A stretch of 64,000 bases of DNA, taken from assembly GCA_963669285.2 (NCBI GenBank), contig CAXXSI010000025.1, forward strand, positions 62,001 through 126,000. Reading direction: 5' to 3'. Numbering within the stretch: position 1 is the stretch's first letter; each line of letters starts with the position of its first letter. This DNA comes from JAWKWH01 sp963669285. GTDB lineage: Bacteria > Pseudomonadota > Alphaproteobacteria > Rhizobiales > Rhizobiaceae. The notes beneath the pieces were generated by a model. The model searched no databases, was not told where the DNA came from, and saw nothing but the letters and a program-made list of their open reading frames with translations. The translations under genes and the position numbers were made by a program. Below, in pieces: positions 45,330-53,916 of this stretch.

Positions 45330-47291
45330 ATGAAAAAGATCACACTGTGTGCCGCATTGTCGGTATCGACGTTGGCGTTTGCCGCAACCACCGCCCGCGC
45401 TGACTACACATTGAACATTTTGCACATTAACGACTGGCACAGCCGGATCGAATCGATCAACAAGTACGATTCTACCTGCAGGGCAAAGGATGAAGACGAA
45501 GGCAAGTGCTTTGGTGGTGCTGCCCGGCTGGTGACAGCGGTGGACAATGCCAGGAAGCGCGCCGAAAGCGGCAATACCGTTTTGCTCAACGCCGGTGACA
45601 ATTTCCAGGGCACCCTGTTCTACACCACCTACAAAGGTGCGGCGGAGGCGGAGTTCCTGAACCTGATGAAGACTGACGCGATGGCCGTCGGCAATCACGA
45701 ATTCGACGACGGTGAAGAAGGTCTTGCAACATTTCTCGAAAAGGCCGAGTTCCCCGTCCTTTCGGCCAATGTCGTCGCCAGTCACAGTTCCAAACTTGGC
45801 GATCGGGTCAAGCCATCGGTGGTATTGAACGTCGGAGGCGAGAAGATCGGCGTTGTCGGTGCGGTCGCAAACGACACTGTCGATTTGTCCTCACCCGGCG
45901 ACCACGTGCTGATCGCCGACGATGTTAAATCAATCGCAGCCGCTGTCGAGGCTTTGTCCGCTGAGGGTGTCAGCAAGGTCATTGCTTTGACCCATGTCGG
46001 CTATCCTCGCGATCTGGCGGCAATTGCCAAGATTCCGGGTGTCGACATCGTTGTTGGCGGTCATTCCAACACGCTTCTGTCCAACGACAACGATCGCGCT
46101 GCCGGACCTTATCCGACCTGGGTTGAAAATCCCGGCGGCTATCAGGTTCCGGTCGTCCAGGCCTATGCCTACTCGAAATATCTCGGCGACTTGACCGTAA
46201 CTTTCGATGACACCGGAAAGGTAATCGGCGCCAGCGGCGAACCGATACTTCTCGATGCCAGCGTCGAACGCAACCAGGCGGTTCTCGACCGCATCGTCGA
46301 ATTGAACAAGCCGATTGAGGAACTCAAGAACAAACGCGTGTCCGAAACTGCCGAAGCAATTGACGGTAACCGCGACAATTGCCGGGCACGGGAGTGCCAA
46401 ATGGGCAATCTTGTGGCCGATGCGATGTTAGATCGCGTGAAAGGTCAGGGTATCCAGGTGGCAATCCAAAATGGTGGCGGCCTGCGCGCATCGATCGATG
46501 CCGGAGACATCACGATGGGCGAGGTGCTCACCGTTCTGCCATTCCAGAATACACTTTCCACATTTGAGTTGTCGGGCGCGGATATCGTTGCCTCGCTGGA
46601 ATCCGGCGTCAGCCAGATCGAGGAGGGCAAGGGCCGTTTTCCGCAGGTCGCTGGATTGAAATACTCGTTTGATCCAAATGTTGCTCCCAATGAGGGTCGC
46701 ATTTCGAATGTCGAGGTCAATGAAGGTGGCGCCTGGGCGCCAGTCGATCCGGCCAAAATGTATGGCGTCGTTTCGAATAACTTCATGCGCAGCGGCGGTG
46801 ACGGCTATAAATTGTTCGCCTCAAACGCGCAGAACGCTTACGATTTCGGTCCCGGGCTGGAGTTGGTTGTGGCCGAGTACCTGACCAACAACCAGCCATA
46901 TCAACCCTATCTCGATGGGCGCATCACCGAAGCCGCCGCCACGATGGAAAAGGCAGGTGATGCCGAGATGGAAAAGGAGGCCGAAGTAGCGGTTGTCACG
47001 CCGGAACTTCCCGATACCTCCAATACATTGACCACCGAACCACCCAAGGTGGATTCCGCACCGGCTGAAGCCGAAGTGAAGATGGAAGCTAAGGTCGGTG
47101 ATCCTGCCGACGAGGATGAATCGGTCAACGAGAAGATCCACACCATTGTACGCGGCGATAATTACTGGAACCTGGCGAAATCCTATTATGGCGATGCCCG
47201 CATGTGGCGGATGATCGCCAAAGCCAATCCAGAGATGCGTCCGCGCCGGCTGAAGATCGGCGTTGAACTGACGATTCCAAGCGCCAACTAG
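45330..47291 (+). CDS. Periplasmic 5'-nucleotidase/UshA-type metallophosphatase with C-terminal LysM
   Basis: A 653-residue exported enzyme with a signal peptide (cleavage near ARA). The N-terminal calcineurin-like domain shows LHINDWHSR, NAGDNFQGT, VGNHEFDDGEE, THVGYPRD and VVGGHSNTLL, which bind two metal ions. The 5-nucleotidase C-terminal domain follows with MGNLVADAML, IQNGGGLRASIDAG and SNNFMRSGGDGY. An acidic linker of about 90 residues joins it to a C-terminal LysM domain (RGDNYWNLAKSYYGDARMW). It should remove phosphate from nucleotides, with LysM anchoring it to peptidoglycan. GGGAGG precedes the ATG and a terminator follows. Confidence 0.9.
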   Translation: MKKITLCAALSVSTLAFAATTARADYTLNILHINDWHSRIESINKYDSTCRAKDEDEGKCFGGAARLVTAVDNARKRAESGNTVLLNAGDNFQGTLFYTTYKGAAEAEFLNLMKTDAMAVGNHEFDDGEEGLATFLEKAEFPVLSANVVASHSSKLGDRVKPSVVLNVGGEKIGVVGAVANDTVDLSSPGDHVLIADDVKSIAAAVEALSAEGVSKVIALTHVGYPRDLAAIAKIPGVDIVVGGHSNTLLSNDNDRAAGPYPTWVENPGGYQVPVVQAYAYSKYLGDLTVTFDDTGKVIGASGEPILLDASVERNQAVLDRIVELNKPIEELKNKRVSETAEAIDGNRDNCRARECQMGNLVADAMLDRVKGQGIQVAIQNGGGLRASIDAGDITMGEVLTVLPFQNTLSTFELSGADIVASLESGVSQIEEGKGRFPQVAGLKYSFDPNVAPNEGRISNVEVNEGGAWAPVDPAKMYGVVSNNFMRSGGDGYKLFASNAQNAYDFGPGLELVVAEYLTNNQPYQPYLDGRITEAAATMEKAGDAEMEKEAEVAVVTPELPDTSNTLTTEPPKVDSAPAEAEVKMEAKVGDPADEDESVNEKIHTIVRGDNYWNLAKSYYGDARMWRMIAKANPEMRPRRLKIGVELTIPSAN

Positions 47292-47313
47292 GCGCTCCTG
47301 GATGGATTGAAGC

Positions 47314-47353
47314 AAAAAGCTCCGCCCATTGCATTTAACCGGCGGGGCTTTTT
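47314..47353 (+). terminator. Rho-independent terminator after the 5'-nucleotidase gene
   Basis: An 11-bp stem with one G-U pair (AAAGCTCCGCC/GGCGGGGCTTT) and a 14-base loop, preceded by an A run and ending in TTTTTC. Confidence 0.8.
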
Positions 47354-47446
47354 CGCGATACCGGCAATACCTGGAATGGTTCCAAACAATGCCCCGATGC
47401 CCTATCTGTGCGTCGGTCGATGCAAACACAGGTTCGAGATCCGTGA

Positions 47447-48508
47447 ATGAGCCAGGAAAACCACACCAACCAACAAGTTATGAATTCCGATCATCTGCCG
47501 GCCGGACATCCCGAGATCAAACAACCGAAAACCGGTGTGCTGTTGGTGAATCTGGGAACGCCCGACGGAACCGACGTGGTCTCCATGCGCCGCTATCTGC
47601 GCGAGTTTCTGACCGACAAGCGCGTGATCGAATGGCCGCGCGCAATCTGGCTTCCGATCCTCTACGGCATCGTGCTCAATACACGGCCGAAAAAATCCGG
47701 CGCAGCTTATGCTTCGATCTGGAACCGCGAACTGGATGAGTCGCCGCTGCGAACCTTCACCCGGTCGCAAGCCGAGAAGCTTGCTGCATCTCTTGAAGAT
47801 CATTCCCAAATCCAGGTGCGCTGGGCGATGCGCTACGGCAATCCGTCGATCGACAGCATCACTACCGAGATGATGCAGGCGGGCTGTACCCGTATCGTTA
47901 TTTTCCCGCTCTACCCGCAATACTCGGCATCAACAACCGCGACCGTAAATGACAAGTTTTTCGAATCATTGATGAAAATGCGGTTCCAACCGGCTATTCG
48001 CATTGTCCCGCCCTATCACGATGAACCTGCATATATCGACGCTTTGGCGCGCTCCATCGAATCGCATCTGGCAACCGTCGAATTCGATCCCGAAGTGGTG
48101 ATCGCTTCCTACCACGGCATCCCTCAAAGCTATTTTCAAAAAGGCGATCCCTATCACTGCCATTGCATGAAAACATCGCGGTTGCTCAGGGACCGGCTTG
48201 GCTGGGACGACGACAAACTGATCACGTGCTTCCAGTCGCGCTTCGGCCCCGAGGAATGGCTGCAGCCCTACACCGACAAGACCGTGGAAAAACTGGCAAA
48301 GGACGGCGTCAAGTCCATTGCGGTTTTCAATCCCGGTTTTGTATCGGACTGCCTCGAAACGCTGGAAGAAATCGCCGGTGAGGCAGGCGAGATTTTCCAT
48401 GAGGCAGGCGGTGAGAATTTCATCCACATTCCCTGCCTGAATGACAGCGATGCCGGAATGGATGTGATCGAATCAATCGTTCGGCGCGAACTGGCCGGTT
48501 GGATCTGA
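47447..48508 (+). CDS. hemH: Ferrochelatase
   Basis: A 353-residue enzyme that inserts Fe(II) into protoporphyrin IX, the last step of haem synthesis. VLLVNLGTPDGTD opens the catalytic part; LYPQYSASTTAT, the His in ASYHGIPQSY and the Glu in DCLETLEEI are the catalytic and metal-binding positions. CHCMKTSRLL resembles the Cys segment seen in several ferrochelatases. It is monocistronic. Confidence 0.96.
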   Translation: MSQENHTNQQVMNSDHLPAGHPEIKQPKTGVLLVNLGTPDGTDVVSMRRYLREFLTDKRVIEWPRAIWLPILYGIVLNTRPKKSGAAYASIWNRELDESPLRTFTRSQAEKLAASLEDHSQIQVRWAMRYGNPSIDSITTEMMQAGCTRIVIFPLYPQYSASTTATVNDKFFESLMKMRFQPAIRIVPPYHDEPAYIDALARSIESHLATVEFDPEVVIASYHGIPQSYFQKGDPYHCHCMKTSRLLRDRLGWDDDKLITCFQSRFGPEEWLQPYTDKTVEKLAKDGVKSIAVFNPGFVSDCLETLEEIAGEAGEIFHEAGGENFIHIPCLNDSDAGMDVIESIVRRELAGWI

Positions 48509-48515
48509 CCGGTCG

Positions 48516-48713
48516 CTAGAGCGTGCCCAGAATAAATGGGAGCGGTTTGATGGGATGGATTTTTTGTTCCGGCAAGGAGAAGTCCGAAGCGCGATATGAA
48601 TATCGTGCAAGGGCTTCAACGCAGCCGGGGCGGAAAAGACGCCCAAGCGGGGATACTTCAAGTGCATGAATGACATGGATAAACCGCAATCGTTTGAACT
48701 GGACACGCTCTAG
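48516..48713. repeat. MITE-like inverted-repeat element
   Basis: A 198-base non-coding block with 10-base terminal inverted repeats CTAGAGCGTG and CACGCTCTAG. Imperfect pairing continues inward for about 25 more bases (CCAG, AAA, GCGGTTT blocks match). Inner palindromes include CGATAT-GA-ATATCG and a GGGCG/CGCCC stem. CTAG at each end might be a target duplication. It fits in a gap between hemH and the response-regulator gene. A small open frame on the minus strand is a by-product. No transposase gene is in the window. Confidence 0.65.
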
Positions 48714-48741
48714 TCAGACCACAAAAATTGCGGCAACTGCC

Positions 48742-50283
48742 CTAGGAAGCGATCTTGTCTCCACGAAGATCATCCGGGTCGATGCCATATTCCTTGAGTT
48801 TGCGATAGAGCGTGGAGCGACCGATTCCCAGGCGTCTGGCGACCTCGCTCATCTGTCCGGCATAGTGGTCGATGGCAAATCGGATCATTTCGAACTCGAC
48901 ATCTGAAAGAGCGCGCACATCGCCACGATCATCGAGAATGCTGACTTCACCGGCATCTGCCCCTGACGTTGGCAGTTCAGCCTGATCCGGCTCCAGACTG
49001 ATTGATTCCGCAGTGCTGCCTTTCGAAGGCGCGTCTACTCCGGCTCGCTCCGCAATCACCGGGTGGTCCTCAAGCGCATACGACAGGTCGACGCCCTCCA
49101 CCTGCGCCCTGATCTGCGGAAACTCGTCAACGCCCAACACATCGTCATCGCAAAGCACAACCGCGCGCAGTATGGCATTCTCAAGTTGCCGGATATTGCC
49201 GGGCCAGTCATAGGACATGAGCAGCGCTACCGCCTCGCGCGAAATCCCGGTAATGCGTTGACCACTTTCACCCGCCTGGTTCTGGATCATGAAATGCTTG
49301 ATCAGTGCTGGAATATCCTCTCGGCGATCGCGCAAAGGAGGCACCGTAATCGGAAATACATTCAATCGGTAGAACAGATCTTCGCGGAATTCGCTGTCCT
49401 TGACGCTTTGCATCAATTCGCGGTGGGTTGCTGAAACAAGTCTTATGTCAACCTTGTGCGTCCGCTTTGCACCGACGGGATCGACCTCACCCTCCTGAAT
49501 GGCCCTGAGGAGTTTGACCTGAACTTCCAATGGCAGATCGCCGACTTCGTCCAGGAACAATGTCCCGCCGTCGGCCTCGACGAATTTGCCAGTATGCTTG
49601 TCGGTGGCGCCGGTAAACGAACCTTTTTCGTGGCCGAAAAGGATACTCTCGACGAGATTCGAAGGGATGGCGCCGCAGTTGACTGTGACAAATGGATTGC
49701 CGGAACGCTGACTGCCGGCCTGGATGGCACGCGCCACAAGTTCCTTGCCGACCCCCGACTCCCCCTCAATCAGTACCGGAATATCGGTTGCGGCCGCTTT
49801 CCTGGCAAGCGTCAGCACGCGTTTCATAGCCGGGCTGGACGATACAATGCTGTCGAACGTGACCTGCGCACCGGAAACCGGTTGGCGCTTTCTGGTTTCC
49901 GTCTCCGCGCGCTCAACCTTCAACGCATCGGCAATGGCCGATTTTAAGCGATCAGGTGCCACCGGCTTGACGACATAGTCGAATGCGCCTGCTCGCATGG
50001 CAGAAATGACGGTTTCAATCGATCCCTGGGCGGTTTGAACGATGACCGGGATATCAATTCCCCGCTCGCGCAATTTGGCAATGACGGTTAAACCGTCAAT
50101 GTCCGGCAAACCGAGATCGAGCACAATCAGTGCGATATCGCTGCCGCGTGAACGGTTGAACGCCTCCAGCGCGGCATTGCCGCAATCGGCGGTGATGACC
50201 TGATAACCGGCTTTGCGCACTGCTGCATCGAGGAGCCTGCATTGTACCGGATCATCTTCGGCGATGAGGACCAACTGTGTCAT
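48742..50283 (-). CDS. NtrC-family sigma-54-dependent response regulator
   Basis: A 513-residue regulator: receiver domain with Asp56 in LIVLDLGLPDIDG; AAA+ domain with Walker A GESGVGKE, the sigma-54 contact motif GSFTGA (a common form of GAFTGA), Walker B GGTLFLDEVGDLP and the arginine-finger segment FREDLFYRLNVFP; and a C-terminal Fis-type helix-turn-helix (MSEVARRLGIGRSTLYRKLKEYG). It activates sigma-54 promoters once phosphorylated. The frame runs upstream to 50478, but the ATG at 50283 starts the receiver exactly. No kinase gene is adjacent, so the partner is elsewhere. Confidence 0.94.
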   Translation of the reverse strand: MTQLVLIAEDDPVQCRLLDAAVRKAGYQVITADCGNAALEAFNRSRGSDIALIVLDLGLPDIDGLTVIAKLRERGIDIPVIVQTAQGSIETVISAMRAGAFDYVVKPVAPDRLKSAIADALKVERAETETRKRQPVSGAQVTFDSIVSSSPAMKRVLTLARKAAATDIPVLIEGESGVGKELVARAIQAGSQRSGNPFVTVNCGAIPSNLVESILFGHEKGSFTGATDKHTGKFVEADGGTLFLDEVGDLPLEVQVKLLRAIQEGEVDPVGAKRTHKVDIRLVSATHRELMQSVKDSEFREDLFYRLNVFPITVPPLRDRREDIPALIKHFMIQNQAGESGQRITGISREAVALLMSYDWPGNIRQLENAILRAVVLCDDDVLGVDEFPQIRAQVEGVDLSYALEDHPVIAERAGVDAPSKGSTAESISLEPDQAELPTSGADAGEVSILDDRGDVRALSDVEFEMIRFAIDHYAGQMSEVARRLGIGRSTLYRKLKEYGIDPDDLRGDKIAS

Positions 50284-50460
50284 ATTTTCAATAATCGCGA
50301 AAAGGTTTGATAACGTTGAATAGGTTTGTGGCTTTCTGTCTGGATCATCTTGGCACAGACATCTAAAAGGCGGCTCAAGAAAGCCGGTAAACAAAATCCT
50401 AATATACAATGGCGGCCAACAGGCAGGATTGCCGGAAATCGCAGGGAAGCGGAAAGTCCA

Positions 50461-52308
50461 ATGAACAAGTCGGGTCAACCGGGCATACAGCTCGCTTCCA
50501 GCGTATCAGGCAGTCGGCAGGTTACCGAAGATCTGCCAGAGTGGAATTTGGCCGATCTCTATACGTCGATGGAATCGCCCGAATTACGCGAGGACATGGA
50601 GAATGCGGCAAACGCGGCCGAGGAGTTCGAACAACGCTGGAAGGGCAAACTCGGCGCTGAAGCGGCCGAAGGCTCCAACGGTAAGCTTGGCACGGCATTG
50701 CAGGTCTACGAACAGCTTGAAGAACTGATCGGGCGTATCGCTTCGTATGCAGGTTTGGTCTACGCCAGCGATACCTCAGATCCTGCAAGAGCCAAGTTCT
50801 ACGGCGATGTGCAGGAAAAAATGACGGATGCCAGCGCGCATCTGCTGTTTTTCCCTCTGGAACTCAACACGATTGACGACGAAGCGATTTCCGGAGCGCT
50901 CAAATTGGATCCGATTCTTGGTCACTACCGGCCTTGGGTGGAGGATCTTCGTAAGGATAAACCCTATCAGCTGGAAGACCGTGTGGAACAGTTGTTCCAC
51001 GAGAAATCGGTTACCGGTCGCAGTGCGTGGAACCGCTTGTTCGACGAGACGATGAGTTCGCTCAGGTTCGAAGTCGACGGCGAGGCATTGCCGCTGGAAC
51101 CAACGCTCAACAAGCTTCAGGATCCGGACACTGATGTTCGCAGAAAGGCTTCAGAAGCACTCGCAGCGACGTTCAAGCAGAATTTGCGCACGTTCACGCT
51201 GATCACCAATACGCTTGCCAAGGACAAGGAAATCTCGGACCGTTGGCGAGGATTTCGCGATATCGCCGATTCGCGCCATCTGGCAAACAGGGTTGAACGT
51301 GAGGTCGTCGACGCGCTCGCCGGTGCGGTGCGCGATGCTTGGCCGCGCCTGTCGCACCGCTACTACGCCATGAAGGCCCGTTGGCTGGGAATGGAACGGA
51401 TGAACCACTGGGACCGCAACGCGCCTCTACCGGAAGCGCCGCAAGCGATTATCCCGTGGCAGGATGCACGCGAAACGGTATTGTCGGCCTATCGCGGTTT
51501 CGCCCCGGAAATGGCTGACATCGCCGACCGGTTTTTCGAAAATCGCTGGATCGACGCCCCGACACGGCCCGGAAAGGCGCCCGGCGCATTTGCCCATCCC
51601 ACGGTACCTTCGGTACATCCATATGTGTTGCTCAATTATATGGGCAAGCCGCGCGATGTGATGACGCTCGCCCACGAACTGGGCCATGGCGTGCATCAGG
51701 TTCTTGCCGGCGGCCAAGGTGCATTGATGGCTTCAACGCCGCTGACCCTGGCTGAAACCGCATCGGTGTTCGGAGAGATGCTGACCTTCCGCTCCCTGCT
51801 CGCTGCGACCGCAGACGATAGCGAACGAAAGGCCATGCTGGCTCAAAAGGTCGAGGACATGATCAATACGGTCGTCCGCCAGATCGCCTTTTACGAGTTT
51901 GAACGCCTGGTTCACACCGAGCGGCGCAACGGCGAACTGACCGCCGGGCAACTGGGGGATTTTTGGCTGCAGGTTCAGGCAGAAAGCCTTGGTCCGGCGA
52001 TCCGGCTGGGCGAAGGTTATGAAACATTTTGGGCCTACATTCCCCACTTCATTCATTCGCCATTTTATGTCTACGCCTATGCGTTCGGTGATTGCCTGGT
52101 CAACTCGCTTTATGCCGTCTATCAGGACGCAGAATCAGGGTTTCAGAACAAGTATTTCGACATGCTGCGCGCCGGCGGCACGAAGCACCATTCCGAGCTG
52201 CTCGCTCCATTCGGATTAGACGCGTCGGATCCGGCTTTCTGGCAAAAAGGTCTGTCCGTGATCGAAACCCTGATTGACGAATTGGAGGCGATGGACGCAA
52301 AGGCCTAG
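50461..52308 (+). CDS. M3-family oligoendopeptidase (PepF type)
   Basis: A 615-residue cytoplasmic metallopeptidase of the PepF/oligoendopeptidase F family. The zinc motif is LAHELGHGVHQ, with the third ligand in ETASVFGEML; HPYVLLNYMGKPRDVMTL upstream and IPHFIHSPFYVYAYAFG downstream are conserved. It cleaves short peptides. The frame is open upstream from 50326, but the ATG at 50461 has a ribosome site (GCGGAAAG) and fits the family length. It is divergent from the sigma-54 regulator and convergent with threonine aldolase. Confidence 0.92.
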   Translation: MNKSGQPGIQLASSVSGSRQVTEDLPEWNLADLYTSMESPELREDMENAANAAEEFEQRWKGKLGAEAAEGSNGKLGTALQVYEQLEELIGRIASYAGLVYASDTSDPARAKFYGDVQEKMTDASAHLLFFPLELNTIDDEAISGALKLDPILGHYRPWVEDLRKDKPYQLEDRVEQLFHEKSVTGRSAWNRLFDETMSSLRFEVDGEALPLEPTLNKLQDPDTDVRRKASEALAATFKQNLRTFTLITNTLAKDKEISDRWRGFRDIADSRHLANRVEREVVDALAGAVRDAWPRLSHRYYAMKARWLGMERMNHWDRNAPLPEAPQAIIPWQDARETVLSAYRGFAPEMADIADRFFENRWIDAPTRPGKAPGAFAHPTVPSVHPYVLLNYMGKPRDVMTLAHELGHGVHQVLAGGQGALMASTPLTLAETASVFGEMLTFRSLLAATADDSERKAMLAQKVEDMINTVVRQIAFYEFERLVHTERRNGELTAGQLGDFWLQVQAESLGPAIRLGEGYETFWAYIPHFIHSPFYVYAYAFGDCLVNSLYAVYQDAESGFQNKYFDMLRAGGTKHHSELLAPFGLDASDPAFWQKGLSVIETLIDELEAMDAKA

Positions 52309-52328
52309 AACCGTTTGAACGACTCGGT

Positions 52329-53378
52329 TTAGCCCGCGGCTTCACAGAACCTGTCCACGTCCTGCTCGGTCGTGGCAAAGCTGGTGACCAGCCTGCACAG
52401 CGTTTCATTCCCGTCGATATGGCCTGAAAAGGATCTGGGCGCCGGCCATTCATGGAACTCCGCACCAGCGTCTTCCAGTCGCTTTACGGTCTTTTTGTTG
52501 ATGATCGGAAATACCTCATTGGCATCGGGGTTCCAGGCTAGGCGGCAATTCTCAGATGCGTCGATCCCCTGGACAAGTCTTGCCGCCATGGCGTTTGAGT
52601 GTGTTGCCAGTTCGATCCACAGATCGTCTTCGAAATATGCATCAAATTGCGCGGCGATAAACCGGCTCTTGGAGAACAGTTGTGCCGCTCGTTTGTGAAG
52701 AAACGCCGCATCGCCCGCCAAGTCTGGATTGAGAAAAATCAATGCCTCGGCGCACCAGCATCCATTTTTGGTCCCGCCAAAAGAAATCATATCGATACCC
52801 ACATCGATCGTCATCTGAGCAGCGGTGACATCCAACGATACGAGCGCATTGGCAAATCGGGCGCCGTCCATGTGCAAAGGCAGCTTGTTTTTCTTGCAGA
52901 TCGCCGAAATCGCCGCGATTTCATCAAGCGAATAGACCGTTCCGATCTCGGTCGATTGGGTGATCGACACCGCCATCGGCTGGCCGGCATGAACAAAATC
53001 GGCCGGAAAATGATCGATTGACGGCTGCAGTTTGTCGATATTGATGCGGCCGAGTGCACCATCGACACCGCACAATCTGGCTCCGCCGGTAAAATACTCC
53101 GGCGCGCCGCATTCGTCTTCGGCCATGTGTGCCTCGGGATGGCAGAACACAACACCGCCCGGGCGGTTCACCGCTGTTAACGCCAGAGAATTGGCGGCGG
53201 TCCCTGTTCCGACAAAGAACACGGCCACTTCGCGGCCGAAAAGCCGGTTAAATCTCTCCCTGACCCGGTCATCAAGCTCGCTTGCCCCATAAGATGAGGC
53301 AAATCCCTCGGCATTGCTGGTCATACTCTCACAAACTCTCGGGTGCGCACCGGCGCAGTTGTCGGATCTGAATTTCAT
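52329..53378 (-). CDS. Low-specificity threonine aldolase
   Basis: A 349-residue PLP enzyme that splits threonine or allo-threonine to glycine and acetaldehyde. MKFRSDNCAGAHPRV starts the protein; HMAEDECGAPEYF, LHMDGARFANAL and the PLP-lysine segment SFGGTKNGC are family motifs. The frame runs upstream to 53531, but the ATG at 53378 has GGAG at the right distance and matches the family start. The gene stands alone. Confidence 0.92.
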   Translation of the reverse strand: MKFRSDNCAGAHPRVCESMTSNAEGFASSYGASELDDRVRERFNRLFGREVAVFFVGTGTAANSLALTAVNRPGGVVFCHPEAHMAEDECGAPEYFTGGARLCGVDGALGRINIDKLQPSIDHFPADFVHAGQPMAVSITQSTEIGTVYSLDEIAAISAICKKNKLPLHMDGARFANALVSLDVTAAQMTIDVGIDMISFGGTKNGCWCAEALIFLNPDLAGDAAFLHKRAAQLFSKSRFIAAQFDAYFEDDLWIELATHSNAMAARLVQGIDASENCRLAWNPDANEVFPIINKKTVKRLEDAGAEFHEWPAPRSFSGHIDGNETLCRLVTSFATTEQDVDRFCEAAG

Positions 53379-53916
53379 GCTCGCACTCCGCAAAACAAAT
53401 TGTTCGCACTCATCCCGGATTTGGCTTTGCTGTGCAACAAAAACATCGGATCCGGCAAACAGTCCGCACACAGCAGGCGAAGGTCGACATTGCGGTTTGA
53501 ACCTTTCTGTTGTCCTTTTTCGCCCCATCAAGCAATTAAATTTCGATTATGCATTCCGTCACGTAATATCATGTCGATATGCGGCGGTTTTTCGCGTTGG
53601 CTTGGCTTGTGCGTTCGAGATAAATGTGGCATATGAATTAGGACAGTATTGCTGTCATAAATATCATCGCGCTGTCGTCGTGACTGGTCTATATTGTGAC
53701 CGTGCGATTTCAGGCGCGACCAGCGCGGTGCCGATTATCTGCCGCCGACGTTCCCAAAAGGCCAAGAACCCGGGGGGACGGCAACTTTGTCCAGAGCGCG
53801 ATATGTGCATGGGCGTTTCGAATTTTGTGCCGTCTGGCACGGGAAGATTGCGACCGCAGTGGCGCTTCCCGGTTGATGGCGACGCCGCAATGAAGGCGAA
53901 GACGGAGGATTGAGCG
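53379..53916. other. 538-base gap between the threonine aldolase gene and gltB
   Basis: I see no gene of known family here. It should hold both divergent promoters. The small inverted repeat GACAG-N5-CTGTC lies at 53642-53656, and TATATT near 53689 could be a -10 element for gltB, which would give a leader of about 220 bases. A short open frame of 36 codons (ATG 53803 to TGA 53913) ends three bases before the gltB ATG and overlaps its ribosome site (GGAGGA); it might be a leader peptide or chance. Confidence 0.5.

Noticed and set aside
48473..48706. Small minus-strand open frame
   Set aside because: It lies in the inverted-repeat element and the end of hemH; no ribosome site and no known family.
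53314..53802. 5' part of an open frame running from 53314 to 53913
   Set aside because: It starts inside the threonine aldolase gene, has no ribosome site and no protein-like composition; only the last 36 codons were kept as a weak candidate.
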